A DNA stretch of 64,000 nt from JACCXG01 sp963836735. Lineage in GTDB: Bacteria > Acidobacteriota > Vicinamibacteria > Vicinamibacterales > 2-12-FULL-66-21. The stretch spans positions 1-64,000 of the forward strand of contig CAWIKP010000013.1 of the NCBI GenBank assembly GCA_963836735.1, in the 5' to 3' direction. The translations under genes and the position numbers were made by a program. Shown here one piece after another: positions 19,592 to 29,723 of this stretch. The notes under the pieces are model-generated. The model did no database searches and was not told where the DNA came from. It was given only the letters and a program-made list of their open reading frames with translations. Each line of letters opens with the position of its first letter. Position 1 is the first letter of the stretch.

Positions 19592-19807
19592 TCACTGCTG
19601 GTCATAGCGGTCGATTGCGTTCCAGGCCGCCGTATCGCCCATGCCGGTCGCGTAGTCCTTTTCGTCCATCCTGAAGCGGTACGTCATTCCGTCAAACGAC
19701 GACTCCCACTCTCCGTCAGGGAAGTTCTCGAAACTGATGGTTGTTCCCTTCAGATCGCTTCTGATCGCCAATCTCGTCCAGCACTACGACGTTGCGAACA
19801 TGGCCAT
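19592..19807 (-). pseudogene. Small protein gene interrupted by an in-frame TAG
   Basis: On the minus strand, AGGAG at 19813-19817 sits 5 bases before ATG at 19805-19807. The frame reads MAMFATS, then TAG, then continues for 62 more codons in the same phase to TGA at 19592-19594. The downstream part (ISFENFPDGEWESSF, DGMTYRFRMDEKDY) looks like genuine small-protein sequence and could also start at TTG 19769. Either a nonsense mutation or a sequence error created the TAG. I do not recognise the family. It converges with the Tat/HUMPS gene, six bases apart. Confidence 0.4.
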
Positions 19808-20097
19808 GTCCTCTCCTCGCGGATTCGGCCGCCTCGACCGAGGCAATCGAGGAACACCTCAGTGGACGACGACGATGCCATCGTCAATGGCGAAGGGTCA
19901 AGGGATGAGTGGGCCATCTCCGGTCGATTGCCCAGCCGACACCCCCGCCCTGTCGATACAATCGTCTGGCGGAACACTCGAGCGTATCTCACCAACCGCT
20001 ACGCGGCTGACGGACGTCAGCGAACGAGCGGCCGCGAGTGAGCCACGCGATCGGCGCGAGCCGGCGCAGCGGCGAGCGAGAGCGCGTGTAGGGGAGT

Positions 20098-20118
20098 CCG
20101 AGGGGCGAAGCCCCTCGG
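20098..20118. repeat. Perfect 9-bp hairpin in the leader of a kinase gene
   Basis: CCGAGGGGC-GAA-GCCCCTCGG is a perfect stem with a three-base loop, ending 12 bases before the ATG of the kinase at 20131. No Shine-Dalgarno sequence lies between hairpin and ATG, so the structure could affect translation; it also resembles the GC-rich hairpin at 12410. Confidence 0.55.
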
Positions 20119-20130
20119 ATAAGACTCGAC

Positions 20131-22484
20131 ATGAAGGTGGACAAAGGCGCCCAGCTGGGGCACTACGAGATCGTGGCCGCGCTCGGCAAGGGCGGAATGG
20201 GCGAGGTGTATCTCGCCCAGGACACACGCCTCGACCGCCGCGTCGCGCTCAAGATTCTCCCAGCCGAGTTCGCCGTCGACAGCGACCGGCTGCATCGCTT
20301 TATTCGCGAGGCGAAATCCGCATCGGCGCTGAATCACCCGAACATCATCACCGTCTACGACATTGGCGAAGCGGCAGGCACCCCCTTCATCGCCTACGAG
20401 TTCATCGACGGCACGACGCTGAGCGAGCGTGTCCGAAACGCGTCCTTGAACATCGCGGTCGTCGCTGGAGATTGCGATCCAGATTGCATCGGCGTTGGTC
20501 GAGGCACATCACGCGGGCATCATTCACCGCGATCTCAAGCCGGACAACGTGATGATTCGGCCAACCGGCCTGGTCAAGCTGCTCGACTTCGGTATTGCCA
20601 GGTTGTCGAGGCCGGCCGAGCCGGCCACGATGCCGCCACAGGCATGCAGGCTCAGACGCAGCTTGGCTTGCTGATCGGCACGCCGCTGTTCATGTCACCG
20701 GAGCAGGCTCGCGGCACAGACGTCGATCACCAGACGGACATCTTCAGCTTCGGTGCGGTCCTGTACGCAAATGCTGTCGGGTGTGTCGCCGTTTGCGGCC
20801 GACACGGTCAGCGACGTCATCGTCGCCGTGCTGACACGAGAGCCGCCACCGTTGACGGATGTTCCGCCGAGACTCGCCGGCATCGTCAGCAAGGCGTTGC
20901 AGAAGGACAAGGCCCGCCGCTATCAGACGGCGACGGATCTGCAGCGCGACCTGACCGAAGTGAAGCACGAGCTGGACGCGCATGGCGTTCGTGGACACGC
21001 ACCCGCGCGCGCCGACGGCGAAGGCGCACGCCAGCTTCGGCAGGTCGGCATCACGGCCATCGCCGGCTCGAAGTCGGACCGCAACAAGGTGCAATCCGTC
21101 GCCGTGCTGCCGTTCGTCAACATGAGTGCGAACGAGGACGACGAATATTTCTGTGACGGTCTGGCGGAAGAGCTGTTGAACGCGCTCTCCAAGATTGACG
21201 CGTTGAAGGTCGCCGCACGAACGTCGGCGTTTTCGTTCAAAGGCAAGAGCGCGACCGTCAGCGCGATCGCCACGACGTTGGGCGTCAACAACGTCGTCGA
21301 AGGCAGCATCCGACGATCGGGCAATCGGGTGCGCATCTCGGTGCAGTTGATCAACGCCGCGGACGGCTACCAACTGTGGTCCGAACGCTATGACCGCGAG
21401 ATGCGCGACATCTTCGCGCTCCAGGACGACATCACCCTCGCCGTCGTCGAGGCGCTGAAAGTGACGCTGTTCGGCGATGAGAAGGCGGCGGTGCTGAGGC
21501 GTTACACGGAGGACGCCGAGGCCTACGAGCTGTTCCTGAAAGGCCGGTACCACTCGTACAAGTACACGGCTCAGGGCTGGAAGCGGGCGATCGAGTTCTT
21601 CGAGAAGGCGATCGAGAAACAGCCCGACTACGCGTTGGCCTACGCCGGGATTGCGGCGGCGCGCGGATGTCAGTGGTTCTTCGGCATTCTCCCCGCTGAA
21701 CAGACGGTTCCGCAGAGCAAGGCCGCCAGCAGCCAGGCGTTGGCGATTGACGGCGGTCTGGCGGACGCGTATCTGTCGCTGGCCCTGATCACGTTCTTCT
21801 ACGAGTGGGACTGGCAGCGGGCAGAGCAGGAGTTCAAGCAGTCCATCACCCTCAATCCGAACAACGCCGAGGCGCTGTCCTACTACGCGATGTTCCTCGC
21901 CTTTGCCGGACGCTTCGACGAGGCCATCAGGCTGAACAGGAAAGCGCTCACGCTGGATCCGCTCGCGCCGCTCATCAACATGAATGGCGGATGGACCTAC
22001 TTTGCGGCGGGGATGTTGGCCGAGGCGTCAGCGCAAGCCGCGAAGATGATCGAGAGTGACCCTGACTTCTACGGCGCCTACTGGTTGCAGGGCGCCATCC
22101 ATCTGAGCAGCGGCGAATTCGACAGCGCCGTCGAGCAGCTGAAGACCGCCGTGTCGCTCGGCGGCCACCACATCGTCGTCGCGGACCTGGCCTCGGCCTG
22201 CAGTCTCGCGGGAAGAGACGACGACGGCGGCCGAGATTCTGCATCGGTTACTCGAGGTGCGGCGGCAGCAGTACGTGCCGGCCATCTGTCTGGCGCGCGT
22301 CTACAGCCGCGTCGGGGACACCGCGAAGGCGATTGAATGGCTCGAAACGGCGTTCGCGGAGCGAAATGGCGAGATGGTGTTCCTCCAGGGAGAAATTGCC
22401 GGCGCCGCGGACGGCGATCCCCTGCGCCGCCTCGCCGACGAGCCGAGGGTCACGGCGTTGCTGCAGAAGATGAACCTGCCGTGA
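20131..22484 (+). CDS. Serine/threonine kinase with TolB/FlgO-like and TPR domains, several frameshifts
   Basis: A Hanks-type kinase of about 780 residues when frames are joined. The kinase domain (about 10-275) has the glycine loop LGKGGMGEV, the ATP lysine in VALKIL, the catalytic HRDLKPDN and DFG in LLDFGIARL; the catalytic loop is read in a shifted frame at about 20465-20620. Frame changes lie near 20450, 20620 and 20765, then one near 22215. A segment beginning VAVLPFVNMSANEDDEYFCDGL is the TolB/FlgO-like N-terminal domain seen in adenylate-cyclase and kinase fusions. TPR repeats fill the C-terminal third. There is no obvious membrane helix, so it is probably a cytoplasmic signalling protein. 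The start lacks an evident ribosome-binding site. Confidence 0.7.
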
Positions 22485-22525
22485 GTGGTCACGGCCATTC
22501 CACCGAGACGACACACAGGAGCAAT

Positions 22526-22903
22526 ATGGACAAGCCGTCTGAAGAGCGAGGGATTCGTGAGGCGATCGCACACTACGCCGACGGCATGCGAACTGGCGAC
22601 ATCGAGACGCTGAAGCGAGGCTTTCACGAGCAGGCGATCCTGTGCGGCTATCTCGGCGACGAGTTGATTGCCGCGCCGATTGCCGCTTTGTATGACTGGG
22701 TCGGCGCCAACCCCGCGCCTGCCGCAACTGGAGAACCGTTCGATTGTGAGGTGCTCGAGATCGAGGTGACGAACAGGGTCGCCGCCGCGACTGTGCGGGA
22801 AACCGATCACCACGGCACCGTGATCGATCATTTCCACCTGCTCAAGGTCAGCGAGCGATGGTGGATTGTCAGCAAGCTCTGGGACGCGGAGCCGTTCTCA
22901 TGA
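22526..22903 (+). CDS. NTF2-like / lumazine-binding-type small protein
   Basis: A 125-residue protein with AGGAG 4 bases before the ATG. Its length and pattern (an N-terminal helix GIREAIAHYADGMRTGD, then HEQAILCGY, then strands ending VSERWWIVSKLWDAEPF) fit the NTF2-like fold, probably the Lumazine_bd_2 group. Proteins of this fold bind small molecules or act as enzymes on steroids and polyketides; no specific role can be read here. Its stop overlaps the start of the Tat isomerase (ATGA), so the two are translationally coupled and may share a pathway. Confidence 0.65.
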   Translation: MDKPSEERGIREAIAHYADGMRTGDIETLKRGFHEQAILCGYLGDELIAAPIAALYDWVGANPAPAATGEPFDCEVLEIEVTNRVAAATVRETDHHGTVIDHFHLLKVSERWWIVSKLWDAEPFS

Positions 22904-23981
22904 AGACCAACAGAAGGCGCTTCATCCAAACTACAGCGGTGTCAACGGCAGCAGTTGCGGTCGGCTCCGGTGCCGACGTTTCGGGCGGTCAGGCGGCGAG
23001 CACGTTCTCCTTGAATCCGAAGCCTTTGAAACTCGGCCTGATGACGTACCAGGTCGGGCAAAGCTGGGATATCCCAACCCTCATCAAGAACTGCAAGGAG
23101 ACGAAATTCGAGCACGTCCAGCTCCGCACCACGCACAAGCACGGCGTCGAGCTCGCGCTTTCCAAGCCCCAGCGCGCGGAGGTCAAACAGCGCTTTGCCG
23201 ACGCCGGGCTCGCGATCAGCCTGGCGAGCGCCTATCAGTTTCACTCGCCGGATCAGACGGAGCTGCGGAGAAACATCGAAGGAACCAAGCAGTTCCTTCA
23301 GCTCGCGGCGGACGTCGGCGCGCTTGGCGTACGCGTATTTCCCAACGCCGTGCCCGATGAGGGCAATCCGGACCGAGAAAAGATTCTCGAGCAGATTGGC
23401 AAGTCGGTGTCCGAGGCCGCTACGGTGGGCCACAGCCTGGGCGTGCAGCTTCGGCTGGAAGAGCAGGGAACGGGACATCGAACATTCCTGTGATCAAGAA
23501 AATTCTTGATTATGCGGACAACCCGCATGTCTGGGTGATCTGGAACTGTTCGGCGACTGACACCGGCAAGGCGCCTGGCCTGCCGAAAGGCTTCGAAGGC
23601 ATGAGCCTGGAGGCGCAGTTCAACCTCGTCCGAGGCCGGATCGGTAATGTCCATTTGCGCGAGCTGTACACCGACTACCCGTGGCGGGAGCTGTTCAGCC
23701 TGCTCAGCCGATCCGGATACTCGGGCTACTGCGACGTGGAGGTCTCACCGGAGAGCACGGAGCCGTTGAGGATGATGCACAATTTCCGGGCGCTCTTTCT
23801 GGCGCTGCAGAATGCACTTAGGGGACGCGCACGCGTGAGCTCGAGTGGACGCTGCGGCTGGCTGATGGTCCGAACGAACTGCCTGGAGCGAACGCGAAAG
23901 CGGGGAGCTGGCGAAGAGCGGCTCCTCTGCGAACCGCGCTCGGCGTGTGCTGAGAACGATCTGAAACGCTCCGGCTCCTGA
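22900..23981 (+). CDS. Tat-exported sugar-phosphate isomerase/epimerase-like TIM barrel, frameshifted
   Basis: ATG at 22900 overlaps the upstream stop. Residues 3-20 are a twin-arginine leader (NRRRFIQTTAVSTAAVAVG). The rest is a xylose-isomerase-like barrel (AP endonuclease 2 superfamily): LGLMTYQVGQ, FEHVQLRTTHKHGVEL, and metal-loop-like Glu and His residues later (GRIGNVHLREL, CDVEVSPE). The frame changes near 23470, between LRLEEQGTG and PVIKKILDYADNPHVW. The true end is probably near 23820: MMHNFRALFLALQNAL looks like the natural C-terminus, and the remaining 50 codons are read-through. That C-terminal stretch is repeated at 26781-26837 beyond the permease block. Confidence 0.75.
23773..23829 (+). 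repeat. Direct repeat, left copy (isomerase tail)
   Basis: This 57-base stretch starts TGATGCACAATTT and contains GCGCTCTTTCTGGCG. It matches 26781-26837 at roughly 80 percent by eye, in the same orientation, across a 2.95-kb interval that holds only the degraded permease gene. Confidence 0.6.
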
Positions 23982-24045
23982 TGGCCTGTGCCGCGTGCAA
24001 ACACCTCACCTCTGTCAGGCTAACGGACACATCGCCTCGCTTGGT

Positions 24046-24110
24046 GTCAGGCAGAATCGTGAACGCGTCGACGGCGACCGGGAGGGACCGTTCACGATTC
24101 ACTGCCTGAC
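24046..24110. repeat. 20-bp inverted repeat in a gene-free stretch
   Basis: GTCAGGCAGAATCGTGAACG and its complement CGTTCACGATT(CA)CTGCCTGAC are separated by 23 bases. The structure lies in the gene-free stretch 23982-24239 between the isomerase and the degraded permease. It could be a terminator-like hairpin or a mobile remnant; no T tract follows. Confidence 0.5.
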
Positions 24111-24239
24111 CTGACTCGCGACCGCGTCGGCAGATCTTGTCTCTTTCCGCTCGGCGTCTGATGGCGAGGTCGGATCCACCGCGACGAGCTGGCTCGATCC
24201 GGTAGCCCTGTCTGGTTACCTTCAACCGAGGTCTCCGTA

Positions 24240-26783
24240 ATGCGGCTCTTCCATGGGATTGCCCATGATGTCCGTTTTGTCCTCCGTGCTTCTCGGTGAC
24301 CGGCCGCAGCTTCACCGGCGCCGTGGCCGGGAGCCTCGCGATTGGCATTGCCGCGACGACAATCGCGTTCGCGCTGGTGAACGGGGTCCTCTTCCGCCCC
24401 TCCCCGAGATTCGTGCGCAGGAGGAACTGGTTTGCATTAAGCTCGGGCCGCGGCAGCGTGCTGGAATGCGCTGCACCACGTGGGAGGACTACCAGGTGCT
24501 CCGGCAGGGCCTGACGGCGCTCGACGACCTTTCGGTGGCCACGATGCCAGGTTTGCGGTCGCGGCAGGGCCTGGCGAACCGCGGGTGACCGGCGGCTCGT
24601 CGTGTCCGGCAACTACTTCGATGTGCTTGGCGTCCAGCCCGACCCTCGGCCGCTTCTCGTCCCGGACGAAGACGCAGTTCCCTGAGGGCGCGCCCGGCTG
24701 TTGTCGTCAGCCACGCCTACTGGCAGCGGCATCTCTCCGGCGATCCGGCGGTGCTGAGCCACACCCTGGCCGTCAACGGCGACGACCTGCCCATCGTGGG
24801 GATTGCGCCGGAAGGGTTCGTCGGTGCGCAGACGCGCGCAGACGTGCAACTGTGGGTCACCTTCGCGCTGTCCGACTGGTGTTCCGCGATGCGAACGGCA
24901 GTCCGATCCAGGCGCGCAGCGCATCGCCGTTCTCCACACGCTCGTCGGGCGGCTGGAAGCCCTCCGCCACGATTCCAGCAGGCGCAAGCGCAAGGGGCCG
25001 GGCTCGCGCCGGGGCTGGCCAGCCTGCGAGACCGAGGCCTGAAGGAACTGTTCGTTCGCGTTGAGCCGCTTGCGGATCTGCCGATTCGTGCGCTACGCCG
25101 CGGGCGCCCGCGCTCATCGGCCTGCCGCTGATCGTGCTGGCGATTGCCTGCGTCAATGCCGCCAACCTGCTGCTGGCCCGCGCGACGCGTCGCAGGGACG
25201 ACTGGGTGGTGCGCATGACCCTCGGCGCCAGTCGCTGGCGTCTCGTCCGTCAGATGCTCGTCGAAGAGTCTGCTGCTCGCGCTCGGAGGTAGCGCGTTGG
25301 GACTCTTGCTCACCGTGTGGACGAGGGGATTCGTTCAGAACCAGGTGCTGGGCGAGGTCGTGATCGACGCGAACGTGCTGCTGTTCGTCGTGGCTGCGGC
25401 TGTGGCGACGCTCTGCGTTGGGCTTGGCCGGCGCTCAGCGTGACGCGTGGCGGCAGTGAGCCGCGCGCCGCAGGCGGGAAGCGTGGTCCGTTCGGTTCCC
25501 GCACGCGTTCGGTCCTGGTCGCGCTGCAGGCGGCGCTGTGCCTGGCCCTGCTCGCCACTGGCGCGCAGTTCACCGCGAGGTGCGTGCGCTGTCGGACGAC
25601 GGGCTCCCCGAGCCGGCGCAGTTCCTCAGCGTCTCGCTCGACTTGGACCCGTTGCGCTACGGTCCCTCTCAGGGGCTGAGGCGTTCTACACCCAGTTGCT
25701 GCACCGAGTTCAAGAACTCCCCGGCGTCGCGCCGCCGCGCTCCTGATAGGCCCGCTTCCTAGCGTTTGGGAGGCCTGGTCACGAACTGGGGTCCGCAGGT
25801 CGCGGTTCCCGGCGGGGCTGACGTCCCGTGGAAGACCGTGACGACATACACGCACGCGCTGGCCTCTTCGAAACGGTAGGACTGCCGGTGCTTCAGGGAC
25901 GGAGCGTTCTCGGCTGAGGAGCATCGGCGGCCGCCGCGGACCGTGGTCGTGACGAGACCTTCGCGAAAGTGTGCTCGGCGGCGACGCTCTCGGACGTGTC
26001 GTGACGATCACCGAAAGCCGCGAGGGGGACATGGCGGTGGTCGTCGAGGCTATGGTCGTCGGCGTGGTGGCCGCGCTGCGCGGAAGGCCGAGTATCCGCT
26101 GCCGATGGTCTACTACCTGGCGCCGCTGAAGTGGCGAGCCGGCGCTGGATCTCTTTGTTCGGTTCGGAGGGGGCGCCGACGCGATCGCCGCCGCGGCCGC
26201 CCGATCGTGTCGGCCCAGGATGCGCGTGTCCCCGTGGCGCGATGACGACTGGCGATGAGCTGCGCCGCCGCCGCAACCTGGGCGACTACACCCAGGCGCA
26301 CTCCGGTCTCGGCGTCGTCGCCCTCATCCTCGCGGCCGGCGGCCTCTACGGCGTGGCCTCGTATATGGTCACGCTGCGGCGGAAGGAGATGGGATCGGAT
26401 AGCGCTCGGCGCCGAAGGGGGATCGTGCTGCGGCTGGTGATTCTGGTAGTCGATGGTGCCGGTGCTCGCCGGCTGCGTGCTCGGTGCGGCCGGTGCCGTG
26501 ACCGTCGGGTCGCTCGTCCGTTCGCGGCTGGACAGGCGTGTCGCCCATGGATCCCGCGGCGTTCGGCGGTGCCGCCCTTCTGCTCATCGTGACGATGATC
26601 CTGGCGTCGCTGGCACCGGCACGCCGCGCGTCGCGCGTGGACCCGATCGAGGTCTTGCGAGCCGAGAGCGGCAGGTTGCCGGCTTCAACGCACCGTCAGA
26701 ACCTCCGCTCGAAAATACGTGAGAAATGCGCAGCGACGCTACACACCAGTCCAACGGCTCGTCGCATGTGGCGTGCGGTGTGA
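24240..26783 (+). pseudogene. Heavily frameshifted MacB/FtsX-type permease (ADOP family)
   Basis: Fragments in all three plus-strand frames assemble into one permease of the same family as the genes at 3534 and 6469. In order: MRLFHGIAHDVRFVLRAS at 24240, AGSLAIGIAATTIAFAL, RLVVSGNYFDVLGVQP, VVVSHAYWQRHLSGDP, IVGIAPEGFVGAQT, VLAIACVNAANLLLARA, ALILAAGGLYGVASYM, and ARRASRVDPIEVL near 26650. At least eight frame changes occur in 2.4 kb. The family pieces themselves are well conserved and few internal stops occur within a piece, so raw-read indels are a serious alternative to true decay. The block is bracketed by direct repeats (23773 and 26781). Confidence 0.65.
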
Positions 26784-26837
26784 TGCACAATTTACGAGCG
26801 CTCTTTCTGGCGGCCGCAGAATGCCTGTAGGGCGCGG
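26781..26837 (+). repeat. Direct repeat, right copy
   Basis: This copy begins at the TGA that ends the degraded permease frame. It would encode MHNLRALFLAAAECL followed by TAG, against MMHNFRALFLALQNAL in the left copy, so here the isomerase-like tail has a stop codon in the expected place. Confidence 0.6.
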
Positions 26838-26909
26838 ACTGGCATGCTCCTTGGGCACACGTCCTGCGTTGCCGTGCGGGTGCGTGTCGTCGTCTATTTG
26901 GGGATGTTC

Positions 26910-29703
26910 ATGACCAGACTTCACGCCGTGGCGCTTGTGGTGTTCTGCGGAGCATTGGCCCACCTTCGCTCGATGGAAACCGTGCCGAGCTACGGCGCGC
27001 AAGCCGGTCCCGGTGCGCAGGAGACGAGCGATCGATCATGGTCGCCTGGCGTGCAGAAGGCGCCAGAGACATCCCCGCCTCTCTCGCCCGCGGACGAGAT
27101 GAAGCATTTCTACCTGCCTCCCGGCTACCGGGTGGAGCTCGTGGCCTCCGAACCGCTCGTTCAGGATCCGATTGCGGTCGACTGGGATGCGGACGGCCGT
27201 CTTTGGGTGGTCGAGTATCCGGAATACGTGCGCAATCTCACGGACCCGGAACCGAACCTGGAGCCGCTGGGCCGGATCGCCGTGCTCGAAGACACCGACA
27301 ACGACGGCAAGATGGACAAGCGCACCGTCTTTGCGGATGGGCTTGTGCAGGGGCGTTCCGTGAAGGCGCTCGACCACGGCATCCTCGTCCACGAACCGCC
27401 AGACATCTGGTTGATGAAAGACACCAACGGCGATCTGAGGATGGACACGAAGGAGAAGGTCGGCACCGACCATGGGCGCCGCGACGGCGGCGTCGAGGGG
27501 AACGCGAACACGCTGCGTTGGGGTCTCGACAACTACCTGCATTCCGCCGGATCGAGCGTGTCATCACAGCTGCGCTTGAAAGATGGGACGTGGGGGTCGC
27601 GCCCGACGTTGTCGCGCGGAGAATGGGGCGTCGGCCAGGACGACTTCGGCCGGATATTCCGCAACTCCAGCGAGTCGACACTCCAGGTGGATCTCGTGCC
27701 GACGCCGTACTTCGCGCGAAACCCGACGCAGATCCGCACCCGCGGCAGCTACGAGATCCTCACGAATGATGTGAACAACCTCAACGAGGTGTGGCCGGTG
27801 CGACCCAACCCCGGCACCAACCGTTCGTACCAGTACGGAATCCTGCGGCCGTCCGACGGCACGATCATTCAGGTGACGGCGGCGTGCGGCCCGGAGGTCT
27901 ACAGCGGCGATCGGTTGCCGGCCGAGCTCTACGGCAACGTGTTCGTGGCCGAGCCGACGGCCAACTTCGTCCGGCGCATCGTGGTCACCGACGACGGCAC
28001 GACGTTGCGCGCGCGTAGCGCGTACGACAAGGCCGAATTCCTGGGGTCGACGGACGAACGCTTCCGGCCGGTGGCGTTTTCCACGGCTCCGGACGGCACC
28101 CTGATGATCGTCGACTTCTATCGGGGCGTCATCCAGGATCGCGCGTCGACGACGGTGTACTTGAAGGACTACATTCAGAAACGGAATCTCGACAATCCCA
28201 TGGGCGTCGGCATGGGGCGAATCTGGCGCATCATGCACACGACGACCGAGCGCGACACGACACGGCCGCAGCTGTCGCGCGCGACGCCGGCGCAGCTCGT
28301 GCAGGCGCTGTCGCATCCCAACGGCTGGTGGCGCGATACCGCCCAGCGCCTGCTCGTCGAACGCGGTTCCACGACCGTCACGACGCAGTTGACGGCGCTC
28401 GCGACCGGCAACGCGCTGCCGCGCGCGAAGGTGAAGGCGCTGTGGGTGCTCGACGGCAACGACAGCATTGACGTCGCGACGCTGACCACGGCGCTCGCCG
28501 ATCCGTCGCGAGACGTGCGCATGAACGCGGTGCGTATCGCGGAACGGTGGCTGGGCGACGTCAACCACCCGATTCATGCCGCGGTCCTCAAGCTCATCGA
28601 CGATCCCGACTGGAACGTGCGTCAGCAACTCGCCGCGTCGCTCGGCGCGATGGCGGCCGAGCCGAAGGCAACGGCTCTGGCGTCGCTTCTGCAGAAACAC
28701 GCGAACGATCCGGTCGTGATGGACGCCGCGTTGAGCGGCATGCGCGGCACTGAAATGGCGGTGCTCGAGACACTGCTTCAGGCGAGCGCGTCGCAATCGT
28801 CAACCGCCGAAACCGCGATCACGATGATCGCCGCGACTCTTCTGCGCTCCGGATCGGACGCGAACGTGCAAGCGACGCTCGCCATGGTGGCGGACGCGAA
28901 TCGGCCGGCGTGGCAGCGCGCTGCCGTGCTGCTGGGCGCTGAGGTCGCGCTCGTCCCGAACACCCCGATGCCGGGGAACGCGCGCCGGGGGGCGGCGCCC
29001 TCGATTACGGCCAGCGCGGTGAACACCGCCGGGGCGCCCTGTCCGACATGTCCGGGCGGACGCGCGGGCCCGGGCGGCGCGTACGCGTTTCGTGAGAGCG
29101 GCCCCTGGGCAGGCGGCGGGCGCGCGTGGCGGCGCTGGTGGTGGACGAGGCGGCGCGGGCGGCGGACGGAGGCTTGTCGTGAGCCGCGAGCCGGCCTCGT
29201 TTACGGCGTTCGCTTCGGCGCCAGGCGATCTGCAGACCCGCGCCACCAACGTGCTCGCCAGAATCGACTGGCCGGGCAAGCCGGGCGCGGCCAGTCCCGT
29301 CACGCCGCTGACCGCGGCCGAGCAGCAAAGCTTCGACGCCGGGCGTGAAGTCTACCGCAACGTCTGCCAGTCGTGTCATCAGCCCGATGGGCGGGGGCTC
29401 GAACGCGTCGCGCCGCCGCTCGTCGGATCGGTGCTGGCACTCGCGCCGGCGGAGATCGCGTCGCGGATCTTGCTCAACGGCAAGGAAGGGCCCGTCGGCC
29501 TGATGCCGCCGATTGGGTCGACCCTGAATGACGATCAGATCGCGTCGGTCCTCACCTACGTCCGGCGCGAGTGGGGACAGACCGGCGACCCGGTCGACCC
29601 GGCGACGGTTCGGACGACCCGCGCGCAGACGGCGAGCCGCACGCGGCCGTGGACGCACGACGAGTTGCTCGCGATGCTTCCGGCAGGACGTGGCGGACGC
29701 TAG
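26910..29703 (+). CDS. PVC-type membrane-bound dehydrogenase with HEAT repeats and c-type haem, one frameshift
   Basis: An exported protein of about 931 residues. ATG at 26910 follows a GGGG ribosome-binding site and a hydrophobic leader (LHAVALVVFCGALA). Residues about 55-430 form the beta-propeller of the putative membrane-bound dehydrogenase family (TIGR02604-like): LPPGYRVELVASEP, VDWDADGRLWVVEYPEY, EDTDNDGKMD. About 445-700 holds HEAT-like repeats (DVRMNAVRIAERWL, WNVRQQLAASLG). After a Gly/Arg-rich linker, where the frame changes near 29070, a cytochrome c domain carries CQSCH at 29365-29379. Such proteins are common in Planctomycetes and Acidobacteria and are inferred to oxidise sugars or alcohols; substrate unknown. 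The next gene converges 20 bases away. Confidence 0.8.
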
Positions 29704-29723
29704 GTTCGGTTCGTGCCGGCAAT

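Noticed and set aside
20131..22484. Programmed ribosomal frameshifting as the cause of the broken frames
   Set aside because: Frame changes occur in many unrelated genes without slippery heptamers or a common context, so recoding cannot be general here.
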